Translations under genes and position numbers: made by a program
Source of the DNA: Ralstonia sp. A12
GTDB lineage: Bacteria; Pseudomonadota; Gammaproteobacteria; Burkholderiales; Burkholderiaceae
Direction of reading: 5' to 3'
Assembly (NCBI RefSeq): GCF_000801955.1
Contig: NZ_JSZO01000007.1
Location: forward strand, 186,001-250,000
Length of the DNA: 64,000 nt
Notes under the pieces: model-generated
The model's database searches: none
What the model saw: only the letters and a program-made list of their open reading frames with translations
Told to the model about the DNA's origin: nothing
Shown: positions 17,898 to 27,361 of the stretch, piece after piece
Layout: each line of letters starts with the position of its first letter
How positions within the stretch are numbered: position 1 is the stretch's first letter

Positions 17898-19697
17898 GTG
17901 ATCCCGCAGCCGTTCATTGACGACCTGCTCAACCGCGTCGATATCGTCGACGTGGTGGGCCGTTACGTGCAATTGAAGAAGGGCGGCGCCAACTTCATGG
18001 GGCTGTGCCCGTTCCATAACGAGAAGTCGCCATCGTTCTCGGTGTCGCCCACCAAGCAGTTCTATCACTGCTTCGGCTGTGGCGCGCACGGCTCGGCCAT
18101 CGGCTTCCTGATGGAGTTTTCCGGGCTGTCGTACGTCGAGGCCATCAAGGACCTCGCGCAGTCCGTCGGCATGGTGGTGCCCGAGGAACGCGGTGGACTG
18201 CCACCTGCCGCCCGCGCTGAACAGCAAGCCAAGACGGTCGCGCTAGGCGACGTGATGGCCCGCGCCTGCGACCACTACCGCAAGCAACTGCGCAGCGCCA
18301 CCAACGCCATTCAGTACCTCAAGGGCCGCGGCCTGACCGGCGAGATCGCCGCGCACTTCGGCCTCGGCTATGCGCCGGACGACTGGCAATCGCTCGAAGG
18401 CGTGTTCGGCCCGTACCGCGAAGACGCTACCGCCGCGCCGCTCATCGAGGCCGGCCTCGTCATCGAAAGCGAGAAGACCGCCGCCGACGGCACGCACCGC
18501 CGTTACGACCGCTTCCGCGATCGCATCATGTTCCCCATCCGCAATACCAAGGGCGTCGTGATCGGCTTTGGTGGCCGGGTGCTGGGGCAGGGCGAGCCGA
18601 AGTACCTCAACTCGCCCGAGACGCCGCTGTTCAGCAAGGGCACCGAGCTGTACGGTCTGTTCGAGGCGCGCAACGCCATCCGCGAGTTCGACTACGTGCT
18701 GGTCGTGGAAGGCTACATGGACGTCGTTGCGCTGGCGCAGCTCGGGTTTGCCAATGCGGTGGCGACGCTCGGCACGGCCTGCACGCCGATCCACGTGCAG
18801 AAGCTGTTGCGGCAGGTCGATACCGTCATCTTCTCGTTTGACGGGGATTCCGCCGGGCGCCGCGCCGCGCGCCGCGCGCTCGAAGCCTGCCTGCCGCACG
18901 CTACCGATAACAAGACGATCAAATTCCTGTTCCTGCCGACCGAGCACGATCCGGATAGCTTCGTGCGCGAAGAGGGAACCGAAGCCTTCGCCCGCGAAGT
19001 GCACAACGCGATGCCGCTGTCGCGCTTCCTGCTGCAGGCCGTGACCGAAGACCTCGACCTGCGCCAGCCCGAAGGCCGCGCCCGTGCCCAGTACGAGGCC
19101 AAGCCGCTGTTGACGGCCATGCCGTCCGGCGGCCTGCGTCTGCAGATCGTGCGCGGCCTGGCCGACATGACCGGCACCACACCCGCCGACATCGAAGCCC
19201 TATGCGGCCTGCGCAGTGACCCTGCCCAGGCTGGCCGCATGACGCAGAAGCGCCCGCGTGTGGCGCGTACCGCACCAACCGCGCTGGAGCAAAAACTGCT
19301 GCGCCTATTGATGCGCTATCCCGCCCTGGCCGCTCGCCTTGATGCGGATGCGCGCGCCCAGTTGACAGCGCCGGAATTGCCCCAAGGTGAGGTACTGGCA
19401 GGGCTGCTGGCCGAGTGCGATGCGGCGAGCCCTGAAATGCACTTTGGCGCCTTCGTCGAGCGCCTCGGCCAGACGGCATATGCCGACGCCTTCGCCGGAC
19501 TACGCGTGACCGTGCTCGAAGACGACATCGAGCTAGAGCCGGCCACCATGGAATTCGATAGCGCTGTGCAAAAGATGCTTCTTGCGTCGCACAAGCGCGA
19601 GCTTGAAATGTTGCTACGCAAGGTGGAAAGCGGCCACGCCGACGATGACGATAGAGAGCGCATGCGTTGGCTGTTGAGCGAGACTAGCCGCCGGTAG
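17898..19697 (+). CDS. dnaG: DNA primase
   Basis: Makes RNA primers at the replication fork with DnaB helicase. 599 residues, full length, with a GTG start. The N-terminal CHC2 zinc finger has C37, H40, C58 and C61 (CPFHNEK and CFGCG). The TOPRIM catalytic core shows EGYMDV (E at about 271) and FDGDSAGRRAA (about 314-324). The C-terminal 150 residues are the less conserved DnaB-binding domain. It follows yqeY and precedes rpoD with a 170-bp gap holding an rpoD promoter. Confidence 0.97.
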   Translation: MIPQPFIDDLLNRVDIVDVVGRYVQLKKGGANFMGLCPFHNEKSPSFSVSPTKQFYHCFGCGAHGSAIGFLMEFSGLSYVEAIKDLAQSVGMVVPEERGGLPPAARAEQQAKTVALGDVMARACDHYRKQLRSATNAIQYLKGRGLTGEIAAHFGLGYAPDDWQSLEGVFGPYREDATAAPLIEAGLVIESEKTAADGTHRRYDRFRDRIMFPIRNTKGVVIGFGGRVLGQGEPKYLNSPETPLFSKGTELYGLFEARNAIREFDYVLVVEGYMDVVALAQLGFANAVATLGTACTPIHVQKLLRQVDTVIFSFDGDSAGRRAARRALEACLPHATDNKTIKFLFLPTEHDPDSFVREEGTEAFAREVHNAMPLSRFLLQAVTEDLDLRQPEGRARAQYEAKPLLTAMPSGGLRLQIVRGLADMTGTTPADIEALCGLRSDPAQAGRMTQKRPRVARTAPTALEQKLLRLLMRYPALAARLDADARAQLTAPELPQGEVLAGLLAECDAASPEMHFGAFVERLGQTAYADAFAGLRVTVLEDDIELEPATMEFDSAVQKMLLASHKRELEMLLRKVESGHADDDDRERMRWLLSETSRR

Positions 19698-19790
19698 CTC
19701 GTGTAGAGCACACGTCCCAGTACAAACCCAACTGGGGCGGGCAATTGCGGGTAGCCCCTTGATTTTTCAGGCGAAAACCCGATTTTCGTT

Positions 19791-19819
19791 TAGACCGGCT
19801 GGGTCTGGCGTGCTAGAAT
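19791..19819 (+). promoter_or_regulatory. Promoter for rpoD
   Basis: TAGACC, 17-bp spacer, TAGAAT with an extended TGC just before it. It lies 49 bp before the rpoD start, so rpoD can be expressed independently of dnaG. Confidence 0.6.
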
Positions 19820-19867
19820 AGCCGGTTTGGATTGCAATACCTTTTTCCCATTTTTGGGGGAGTGAGC

Positions 19868-22510
19868 GTGCCCATGGTGAAGGTGAAGACCTCCGCGAAG
19901 GCCGGTTCCAAGGCCAGTCCTGCTTCTGTTTCTGCCACGCGATCCTCATCGGCGCGCGGCGCTGGAGGAGGAAAAACCACAGCGGGAACGGCGAAAGTCG
20001 CGAATGGTCGGACCCATATAGGGCAGGCGGGATCGACAGGAGTTAAGGCCACTGCGCCGGCAAAGACGGGGAAAACCCAGCCGCGCCAGACCGCCGATAT
20101 CACCGTCGCCGCCAAGACTGTCAAACCGACAGCGCGCACGAAGGGCGCGATCCAATCTTCAACCTCAGGCAAGGTCTCGACGTCGATGAGCACGAGCGCC
20201 AGACCTGGCGGCACAGCCGCTTCCGTCGCACTCAAGGGCAAGACAACCACCGTGGCGAAATCGAAAGCAACCGAAGTCGAGAGCAAGCAGACCCCTGCCA
20301 GCGCAGGCGCAACCAAGACGGGTACCGCTCGTACCAGCACCGCAGCCAAGCCAGCCAAGGCAACCGCGGAAGACACCAAGCGCACCGCCCAGGCAGAGGC
20401 CACCCCCACAACTCCTCCTGCGCCCCAAGCCGTGGCAGCAGCCGAGCCCAAAAAGCGCGGCCGCAAGCCCAAGGCAGAAACGCAGGCAGACGATGACAGC
20501 AGCACGGACGTGACTGAAGAATTTGACACCCCCGCCGCTCCGGCACCGAAAACCGACAAGCTGAAGGCCCGTGACCGCAAGGCCAAGGAAAAAGCCCTGC
20601 TCAAGGAGTTCGCTGCCTCGCAGCAAGGCGGTTCGGAAGAAGAGCTGGAAGCCCGCCGCCAGAAGCTCAAGGCGCTGATCAAGCTGGGCAAATCGCGCGG
20701 CTACCTGACCTACGCCGAAATCAACGACCACCTTCCCGACGACATGGTCGACGTGGAGTCGCTGGAAACGTTGGTCGCCACGCTCAACGACATCGGCGTT
20801 GCCGTGTACGAGCAGGCTCCGGACGCTGAAACGCTGCTCCTGAACGACAACGCGCCTTCCGTGACCACGGAAGAAGAGGCGGAAGAAGAAGCCGAAGCCG
20901 CGCTGTCGACGGTTGACTCCGAATTCGGCCGCACGACCGACCCGGTGCGTATGTACATGCGCGAGATGGGTACGGTCGAGCTGCTGACGCGCGAAGGCGA
21001 AATCGTGATCGCCAAGCGCATCGAAGCCGGCCTGAAGGACATGGTCATGGCCATCTCGGCCTGCCCGGTCACCATCTCTGAAATTCTCGCCATGGGCGAG
21101 CGCGTCGCCAACGACGAAGCCAAGATCGACGAGTACATCGACGGTCTGATCGACCCGAACGCTGAAGCCGATGCAGCTGCCGCTGCCGAGGAAGAAGAGG
21201 AGTTCGAGGAAGAAGAGGCCGAAGAAGAAGGCGACGAAGAGGAAGACGAGGACGATGAAGGCGCTGGCGCTGCTGCAGCTTCGGCCCGTCAACTCGAAGA
21301 GCTCAAGCAGGCTGCGCTGGTCAAGTTTGGCGTGATCGCCGACCAGTTCGACAAGATGCGTCGTGCGTTCGAGAAGGAAGGCTACAAGTCCAAGTCTTAC
21401 GTGAAGGCGCAGGAAGCCATCCAGGCTGAACTGATGTGCATCCGCTTCACGGCACGCAACGTCGAGCGCCTGTGCGACACGCTGCGCGGTCAGGTGGACG
21501 AAGTGCGCAAGCTCGAGCGTGCCATCCTGAACATCGTGGTCGACAAGTGCGGCATGCCGCGTGGCGACTTCGTTTCGCGCTTCCCGGGCAACGAGACCAA
21601 TCTCAAGTGGATCGAGACCGTGGTCGCCGATGGCAAGCCGTACAGCATCATCGTTGAGCGTAACGTGCCGGCCGTGCACGAACTGCAGCAGAAGCTGATC
21701 GACCTGCAGGCACGCGTGGTGCTGCCGCTGACCGAGCTGAAGGACGTCAACCGCAAGATGTCGGAAGGCGAGCGTCGTGCGCGCGAAGCCAAGCGCGAGA
21801 TGACCGAGGCCAACCTGCGTCTGGTGATCTCGATCGCCAAGAAGTACACGAACCGCGGTCTGCAGTTCCTCGACCTGATCCAGGAAGGCAACATCGGCCT
21901 GATGAAGGCGGTGGACAAGTTCGAATACCGTCGCGGCTACAAGTTCTCGACGTACGCCACGTGGTGGATTCGTCAGGCCATCACGCGTTCGATCGCCGAT
22001 CAGGCGCGCACCATCCGGATTCCGGTGCACATGATCGAAACGATCAACAAGATGAACCGCATCTCGCGTCAGATCCTGCAGGAAACCGGCAACGAGCCGG
22101 ATCCGGCAACGCTGGCCGAGAAGATGGAGATGCCGGAAGACAAGATCCGCAAGATCATGAAGATCGCCAAGGAACCGATCTCCATGGAAACGCCGATCGG
22201 TGACGACGACGACTCCCATCTGGGCGACTTCATCGAGGATACGAACACGCTGGCCCCGGCCGAAGCTGCACTGCATGGCTCCATGCGCGGTGTTGTGAAG
22301 GACGTGCTCGACTCGCTGACGCCGCGCGAAGCCAAGGTGCTGCGCATGCGCTTCGGTATCGAGATGAGCACCGACCACACGCTGGAAGAAGTGGGCAAGC
22401 AGTTTGACGTGACGCGTGAGCGTATCCGCCAGATCGAAGCCAAGGCGCTGCGCAAGCTGCGTCACCCGAGCCGCTCGGACAAGCTGAAGAGCTTCCTGGA
22501 AGGTAGCTGA
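19868..22510 (+). CDS. rpoD: RNA polymerase sigma-70 factor (primary)
   Basis: Housekeeping sigma factor, about 880 residues, clearly longer than E. coli RpoD (613). The first ~230 residues are a low-complexity Ala/Thr/Lys/Ser-rich extension. Region 1.1 follows ([20 protein letters not shown]). A strongly acidic run lies in the non-conserved region near 435-465. Region 2 ([18 protein letters not shown]) and region 4 ([20 protein letters not shown]) are intact. GTG at 19868 is chosen because GGGGGA ends 6 nt before it; the ATG at 19874 is an alternative. Own promoter upstream; two hairpins follow. Confidence 0.96.
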   Translation: MPMVKVKTSAKAGSKASPASVSATRSSSARGAGGGKTTAGTAKVANGRTHIGQAGSTGVKATAPAKTGKTQPRQTADITVAAKTVKPTARTKGAIQSSTSGKVSTSMSTSARPGGTAASVALKGKTTTVAKSKATEVESKQTPASAGATKTGTARTSTAAKPAKATAEDTKRTAQAEATPTTPPAPQAVAAAEPKKRGRKPKAETQADDDSSTDVTEEFDTPAAPAPKTDKLKARDRKAKEKALLKEFAASQQGGSEEELEARRQKLKALIKLGKSRGYLTYAEINDHLPDDMVDVESLETLVATLNDIGVAVYEQAPDAETLLLNDNAPSVTTEEEAEEEAEAALSTVDSEFGRTTDPVRMYMREMGTVELLTREGEIVIAKRIEAGLKDMVMAISACPVTISEILAMGERVANDEAKIDEYIDGLIDPNAEADAAAAAEEEEEFEEEEAEEEGDEEEDEDDEGAGAAAASARQLEELKQAALVKFGVIADQFDKMRRAFEKEGYKSKSYVKAQEAIQAELMCIRFTARNVERLCDTLRGQVDEVRKLERAILNIVVDKCGMPRGDFVSRFPGNETNLKWIETVVADGKPYSIIVERNVPAVHELQQKLIDLQARVVLPLTELKDVNRKMSEGERRAREAKREMTEANLRLVISIAKKYTNRGLQFLDLIQEGNIGLMKAVDKFEYRRGYKFSTYATWWIRQAITRSIADQARTIRIPVHMIETINKMNRISRQILQETGNEPDPATLAEKMEMPEDKIRKIMKIAKEPISMETPIGDDDDSHLGDFIEDTNTLAPAEAALHGSMRGVVKDVLDSLTPREAKVLRMRFGIEMSTDHTLEEVGKQFDVTRERIRQIEAKALRKLRHPSRSDKLKSFLEGS

Positions 22511-22520
22511 TTGATGCCCG

Positions 22521-22543
22521 AAGGTGGGTTTCAACCCACTTTC
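22521..22543 (+). terminator. Hairpin after rpoD
   Basis: AAGGTGGGTT / AACCCACTTT with a 2-nt loop (one G-U pair), 10 nt after the rpoD stop. No T-run; it could terminate weakly or protect the 3' end. Confidence 0.45.
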
Positions 22544-22563
22544 GAGTAAAATCGCACACATGG

Positions 22564-22592
22564 CCCGGCCTAACCCGCCGGGTCAATTTTTT
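22564..22592 (+). terminator. Rho-independent terminator between rpoD and the tRNA
   Basis: CCCGGC / GCCGGG stem followed by TCAATTTTTT, 54 nt after the rpoD stop. Confidence 0.7.
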
Positions 22593-22621
22593 GTCGGTTG
22601 CCTGTTCAGGCGCCGCTCTTT

Positions 22622-22700
<79 letters not shown>

Positions 22701-22883
22701 TTCTTTCTCCCGATTTGCGCAAATCTTTCTGTCGAACAGCTTTCAATTACTTTGCGCAAAGCTGTATCGGGACTGATTTTTGCTGGCGCATATATCCCGA
22801 GAAATATATCCGTTTCGACATAATTCGATATATCTCGCACTGCACGACATTGCCCCACGAACGAGGGGGGGAGTTTAAAACAC

Positions 22884-22916
22884 TTCAAACGAAACGAATT
22901 CATTCCCTCGTTTGAA
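22884..22916. repeat. Inverted repeat TTCAAACGA ... TCGTTTGAA
   Basis: Perfect 9-bp arms with a 15-bp spacer in the AT-richer region downstream of the tRNA. Possible operator or hairpin. Confidence 0.5.
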
Positions 22917-22981
22917 ATGCGGCCAAATGGCGCCGCGCCTGCTTGCGCGAGGCATTGCAGGCAATGTTTTGAATGAAATCT

Positions 22982-23038
22982 CTATTTACTTCATACTCTG
23001 TGCAGACCATAGTGGCACGCATAACGACAAGTAAATAG
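22982..23038. repeat. Inverted repeat CTATTTACTT ... AAGTAAATAG
   Basis: Perfect 10-bp arms (22982-22991 and 23029-23038) separated by 37 bp, just upstream of the candidate small ORF at 23067. Confidence 0.5.
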
Positions 23039-23066
23039 CCAGTAGCGTACCCTTCGGAGACACAGG

Positions 23067-23171
23067 ATGTTACGCATTCAAAACGGGCCTTTCCAGCATT
23101 CCGCTTCTGCGCGTGCCCACGCGCGTCACCGCCATCGCCATCATCGCAGCGAGCCGGGTTTCCCGCGTTAG
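23067..23171 (+). CDS. Candidate small His/Arg-rich ORF (34 residues)
   Basis: Begins MLRIQNGPFQHSASARAH and continues with a His/Arg alternation (RHRHRHHR) before ending at TAG. GGAGA lies 6 nt before the ATG, a good spacing. There is no known family. It could be a small metal- or nucleic-acid-binding peptide, a leader peptide for the lipoprotein operon downstream, or chance: alternating His/Arg can arise from repeated CGCCAT-like codons. Recorded because of the start signal and unusual composition. Confidence 0.3.
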   Translation: MLRIQNGPFQHSASARAHARHRHRHHRSEPGFPR

Positions 23172-23394
23172 CTGCAACACCCCGACTGGTTTTGACATCG
23201 GCACCCAACCGATTAGCGCGTTACGCGAGTTAACGCACGCGACAAAACACGTCCGTCGTTTCTATTGATTTGCAGGATTGACTTGCCGCCATGGCAGGTC
23301 GTGCGCTGTCGGCCGTCGTACGCCGACAGGCGGGGGTATTGGCCGGCATTTTCCGGCAAAAACACAACAAGTTTCAGAACGTGAGGAGACAACC

Positions 23395-24993
23395 ATGGGT
23401 AGTCGACGTCATCTTTTTGTTGTCATGGCAACCAGTTGCATAGTCGCGATGCCGTTCATCGGCGGATGCGGCGGTGCAGACGATCCGGGCTCGTCAAACG
23501 TTGCGCAGTGCTCGGGTAGCTCTTGTCCGCCGAGCGGGCTAAACACGACGCCAACCACGCCGACGAGCCTGTGCCCGGCCGCGCTGGACTACACGACTAC
23601 CTACACCGGTGGCTCGGGTAGCGGCGAATACATCAAGGTCAAGTTTGATACGAGCAAGAACACGTATCAGATGCAGTTCGTCGAATCGTCGGTGCCGACC
23701 TCGGCAGGGCAGGTGAACAACACGCGCAAGGGGCTGACCATCAACGGCAACTTCGTGCACCCGACCAACCTGCCGACGCCCGAGCAGAACCGCTGCGCCT
23801 TCGTGCTGCAGTCGGGCAAGACGGCGGACAACAGCTACGCGATCACCGTCAACCCGCAAGACCCGCCGACGCTGTTCGTTGGACAGGGCATTGTGGGCGG
23901 CGGCATTCCGGGCGCGACGATCCAGTTCAATGGCATCACTGTGGCTCCGGGTTTCCCTCCCATTGGCGCGGTGCCTTCGCGCACGTTCGATTTCTATCCG
24001 TTCCTGGGCTTCTCGCAAACGGTGACGGACTTCACGCAGGTGGCTGGACACTACAACGAAGTCGGCGTACACGTGACGCCCACGGGCTCGGCCAACCAGA
24101 CCACGGGACCGCAAGGCTGGGAACCCGATGCCGTCAACTGGACGCAGACGTTGAATGCAAACGGCACGTGCACGGCTGAGGGCATCGACTACTCGTGCCG
24201 TACGACCGGCACGCCGTGGACGCTGCGTCAGAACACCGATGGTTCGCAGGACAACGTGTTTGTCAGCAATCCAGTGGCTGCCAATGCGCCGTATGCGTAC
24301 GTCGGCCAGGTCACGCCGCTGATCATCCTGGCGCCGAGCCAGGCCAAGGGGATCCTGATTGCCGGCAAGCTCAACGGGCAAGTGGTGCCGGTGGTGATCC
24401 GCGTCGGCTATTCGCACAGCGATCCGGCCAACTTGCTGGCGTCCGTGGGCGATGACCAGATCGGCATCTCGATCCTGACACCCGTGACGACGATTCCCAC
24501 CAATGCGCTGGCTGGCGGCTATATCGGTGCGACCAGCGCGTCGGCGTGCGGGCTGGTGACCTCCAACGGTGCGACTACCAACATCGGTGGCTACAACGGC
24601 ATCAACAGCAACATTCCCCACCCGGAGCTTTCCGGCAGCTATACCGGCGGCATCTACCACGCGTGGGCGGGCAATTGCAGTGACGGCACCGCTGTCTCCA
24701 CGCTGGCCGCCAACTACACGTCAACGTTGTTCCAGAACGGCACCGCAGCCTTCATCAACCCGTTCAACTCGCGTGTGACGGCGCAGTTCTCGCTCGACTA
24801 CACGCAAGCCTCGCCGGGCAAGTTGCTCGTTACCGCGCAGAACGACTTCAACGCGCAGGGTGCCAGCGGCAACGTCGCGCTGTTCAAGGCGGGCGACAAG
24901 GGTGTCGCGGTCAAGGTGGGCAATGTGTACGCAATGCTCATGAACAACAACAAGTACAACCCGTTCTTCACGGTCGGCGCGTTCGTCCAGTGA
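23395..24993 (+). CDS. Putative lipoprotein A, paralogue of the next gene
   Basis: Unknown function; 532 residues, exported. A signal peptide ends in a lipobox (FIGGC, Cys 25), predicting lipid attachment. The mature part starts with a short Ser/Thr/Pro-rich linker. Blocks shared with the downstream paralogue are LCPAALDYTTTYTGGSGSGE near 60-80, GQGIVGGGIPGATIQFNGI, and the C-terminal NPFFTVGAFVQ. The alternating hydrophobic, Gly/Asn-rich sequence suggests a beta-rich fold. It resembles Burkholderiales-restricted lipoproteins of unknown function (possibly the DUF2957 type; not certain). Strong AGGAGA ribosome binding site before 23395. First gene of a same-strand envelope cluster. Confidence 0.8.
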   Translation: MGSRRHLFVVMATSCIVAMPFIGGCGGADDPGSSNVAQCSGSSCPPSGLNTTPTTPTSLCPAALDYTTTYTGGSGSGEYIKVKFDTSKNTYQMQFVESSVPTSAGQVNNTRKGLTINGNFVHPTNLPTPEQNRCAFVLQSGKTADNSYAITVNPQDPPTLFVGQGIVGGGIPGATIQFNGITVAPGFPPIGAVPSRTFDFYPFLGFSQTVTDFTQVAGHYNEVGVHVTPTGSANQTTGPQGWEPDAVNWTQTLNANGTCTAEGIDYSCRTTGTPWTLRQNTDGSQDNVFVSNPVAANAPYAYVGQVTPLIILAPSQAKGILIAGKLNGQVVPVVIRVGYSHSDPANLLASVGDDQIGISILTPVTTIPTNALAGGYIGATSASACGLVTSNGATTNIGGYNGINSNIPHPELSGSYTGGIYHAWAGNCSDGTAVSTLAANYTSTLFQNGTAAFINPFNSRVTAQFSLDYTQASPGKLLVTAQNDFNAQGASGNVALFKAGDKGVAVKVGNVYAMLMNNNKYNPFFTVGAFVQ

Positions 24994-25078
24994 GGCACGC
25001 AGCAACGAAACCACATGCGGCGGTGCGCACGAGGCGTGCGCGCCGCCGCAGCTGAACAACAACATGGAGGAGACGCAA

Positions 25079-26338
25079 ATGCAATGGCGTAAATGGCTGG
25101 TCGTGTTGGCGTGCGCACCGATGGTGACCGCGTGTGGTGGTGGTGGAGATGATCCGCCGGCCCCGGTGATCCAGCGCCTGTGTCCGCAGGCGATCGACTA
25201 CAACACCGTCTTCACGGGCGGCTCAGGTTCGGGCGAACTGGTGAAGGTACAGCTCGACACCACCAAGATGACGTATCAGATCACGTATCTGGCCTCGCCG
25301 ATTCCGGTGACGACGGGTACGGTGGGCCCCACGCGTGATACCGCACCGAACAACGTGCAGAGCGGCACCCTCTCGCAGGAAACGGCGCTGCCGACTGAGA
25401 AGCTCAACCAGTGCGCGTTCCGCCTGAACAACGCGAGCCTCGATGCAAGCCGGCCGGCGCGTTTCTTCCTGGGGCAAGGTGTGTTGGGTGGCACGATTCC
25501 TGGGGCGACGATCCAGTTCGACGGCATCGTCGGCGTGGGCAAGATTCCGCAGACCACGTTCCCGTACTACCCGTTCATCAGCTTCTCGAGCACCGAGACG
25601 GACCTGACCAAGATCGCGGGCAACTACAACCAGCTGGGCTACCACCAGGTGCCGTCGCAGAGCTTCTCGCAACAGGCAGTCGATGCGCGTTTCACCATCA
25701 ACGCGGACGGCACCTATACCGAGTGCGACAACCTGGGCGTGAAGAACGGCGGGGCCTGTCTGACCTCCAGCGCGACGGTCAACCAGAAGCTCACGCTACG
25801 CGCCGACTCGTCTGCCTTCACCACGCTGAATTACCAGCCGCAGGTGCCGGCCACGTTGTCGTCGCTCGACCCGAGCAAGGCGGGCAAGGGCGTGCTGATC
25901 GTGGGCAAGCTGTACAACCAGCTCGTGCCGATCTTCATTCGCGTGGGTGCGGCCAACTCGAATCTGACTGCCGGCCCGCCGGTGGCTGATGACGAGTCTG
26001 GTATCTCGTTCCTGGCGCCGGTGGTCAACGTCGCACTGGATTCGCAGAACGGCGAATACACCGGCGTGGACAGCACGTTCAACTACCGCGCCACCGCGCT
26101 GATGGGTGCTCAGGCCACGATGCTCGACCCGTTCAACGCGTCGCAGGTGGCGCTGACACGTCCGCTGAATCTGGACTTCACGCAAACGGTGCCCGGCGTG
26201 ATCCGCACCACGCAGACGAGCGCTCCGGCCGGCTCGGCTCCGACCGGCAAGCTGATCTTCACCGGCAAGACCTTCGGCTTCCTGGACATGAGCGATACGA
26301 AGAACCCGTACTTCACCGTGGGCGCCTTCGTGCAGTGA
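25079..26338 (+). CDS. Putative lipoprotein B, paralogue of the preceding gene
   Basis: Exported, 419 residues, function unknown. Lipobox VTAC at Cys 19, then a short GGGGDD linker. It repeats the upstream paralogue's blocks: LCPQAIDYNTVFTGGSGSGE, GQGVLGGTIPGATIQFDGI, PYYPFISFSSTETDLTKIAGNYNQ and the identical-style end NPYFTVGAFVQ. It is about 110 residues shorter than paralogue A. The ATG at 25079 is preceded by GGAGGAG; an in-frame ATG at 25064 lies on top of that site and is not the start. The 85-bp gap to paralogue A suggests an operon. The pair looks like a tandem duplication that has diverged. Confidence 0.8.
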   Translation: MQWRKWLVVLACAPMVTACGGGGDDPPAPVIQRLCPQAIDYNTVFTGGSGSGELVKVQLDTTKMTYQITYLASPIPVTTGTVGPTRDTAPNNVQSGTLSQETALPTEKLNQCAFRLNNASLDASRPARFFLGQGVLGGTIPGATIQFDGIVGVGKIPQTTFPYYPFISFSSTETDLTKIAGNYNQLGYHQVPSQSFSQQAVDARFTINADGTYTECDNLGVKNGGACLTSSATVNQKLTLRADSSAFTTLNYQPQVPATLSSLDPSKAGKGVLIVGKLYNQLVPIFIRVGAANSNLTAGPPVADDESGISFLAPVVNVALDSQNGEYTGVDSTFNYRATALMGAQATMLDPFNASQVALTRPLNLDFTQTVPGVIRTTQTSAPAGSAPTGKLIFTGKTFGFLDMSDTKNPYFTVGAFVQ

Positions 26339-26424
26339 CGTTTCCGGAATAACACGCCACGGGGCGCGGCTCGTATCACGCAGATGCGCGCCGCTCCCTG
26401 CTCAGAACAACAGGAGGAAGCATC

Positions 26425-27249
26425 ATGAAACAACTGACTGTCGCATTGGTGGTGGCCTGCGCATCCGCGGGTGCCATGGCGCAGCAGGCCGGTGACAACG
26501 TGGCAACGGTGGGCTGGTTCCACATCATGCCGCAGGACTCGAGCAACAACCTGACCACCAGCGTGATCAACGCGCCGATCAATGATCCGCTGCGCTTGCC
26601 CGGTAGCTTTACGTCGCCCAACAGCGGGCTGCGCGTGAGCAACGCCAACACGCTGGGTATCACGCTGACGCACTTCTTTACCGACAACATTGCGCTGACC
26701 ACCATCGCTGGCGTGCCGCCCGAATTCAAGCTGACGGGGCATGGCGTGATTCGTGCGCCCGGGCCGGCAGGCGCGCTCGGTCACGTCGATCTGGACGACC
26801 CGTCCAACCAGCCCGCTGTGCGCAAGGCACGTCAATGGAGCCCGGGGGTCATCCTGCAGTACTACTTCGGGCACGCGCAATCGAAGTTCCGCCCGTTCGT
26901 GGGCGCGGGTGTGGTCTACAGCTTCTTCACCAACATCGAGCTGAACCCGAACTTCGCGGCGGCGGTGAATCGGGAGCTGGGCAGCGTGCTGGCGGCAGGG
27001 GCCGGCAAGCCGGGGCCGACGTATGTGGAAGGCAAGTCGTCGGCGTCGTGGTCGGCGATCTTCAACCTGGGTGCGAGCTACGCCATCAACGATCGCTGGT
27101 CATTGACGGCCACGGTGTCGTACCTGCCGCTCAAGACAGAGGCGGCCACCGTCATCAAGGCGGCGGATGGCTCCACGCTGGCCACCACAAAAACCACGCT
27201 CAAGGCCAATCCGATCATCACGTTCGTTGGGGTGTCGTACAAGTTTTAG
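26425..27249 (+). CDS. OmpW-family outer membrane protein
   Basis: Eight-stranded outer-membrane barrel, 274 residues. A cleavable signal peptide ends AMA-QQ near residue 19. Family features: GWFHIMPQDSSNN at the start of the mature protein, THFFTDNIALTTIAG, the central LQYYFG and RPFVGAGVVYSFF strands, YAINDRWSLTATVSYLPLK, and a terminal aromatic (SYKF). OmpW and AlkL-type barrels form a lateral channel for small hydrophobic compounds. CAGGAGGA precedes the ATG. It follows the two lipoproteins within 90 bp and is likely cotranscribed, suggesting a shared role at the outer membrane. Confidence 0.92.
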   Translation: MKQLTVALVVACASAGAMAQQAGDNVATVGWFHIMPQDSSNNLTTSVINAPINDPLRLPGSFTSPNSGLRVSNANTLGITLTHFFTDNIALTTIAGVPPEFKLTGHGVIRAPGPAGALGHVDLDDPSNQPAVRKARQWSPGVILQYYFGHAQSKFRPFVGAGVVYSFFTNIELNPNFAAAVNRELGSVLAAGAGKPGPTYVEGKSSASWSAIFNLGASYAINDRWSLTATVSYLPLKTEAATVIKAADGSTLATTKTTLKANPIITFVGVSYKF

Positions 27250-27361
27250 CCGGGCGTCGGCTGTCTGCGCCTGGCTAATTGGCGCGGCGTGAACCGAGCG
27301 GGAACCGGTTTGCGCCGCATTCTTAAGACGGTTTCAACCGTCAGTTCTAGTGAGGCAATAA

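Larger units (their letters stand above)
22701..23394. other. AT-richer intergenic region after the tRNA
   Basis: Gap of 694 bp. The first 300 bp fall to roughly 43-50% GC, well below the flanks, with several ATATATC repeats. Two clean inverted repeats are present (22884-22916 and 22982-23038). One short candidate ORF with a good ribosome binding site starts at 23067. Longer open frames reading across the tRNA are artefacts. The composition suggests a promoter region or an insertion remnant next to a tRNA, but no integrase or duplicated tRNA end is seen in the window. Confidence 0.5.

Noticed and set aside
20165-22561. 798-codon open frame antisense to rpoD
   Set aside because: Shadow of the rpoD codon pattern; no protein family, no ribosome binding site, and it runs opposite to an essential gene.
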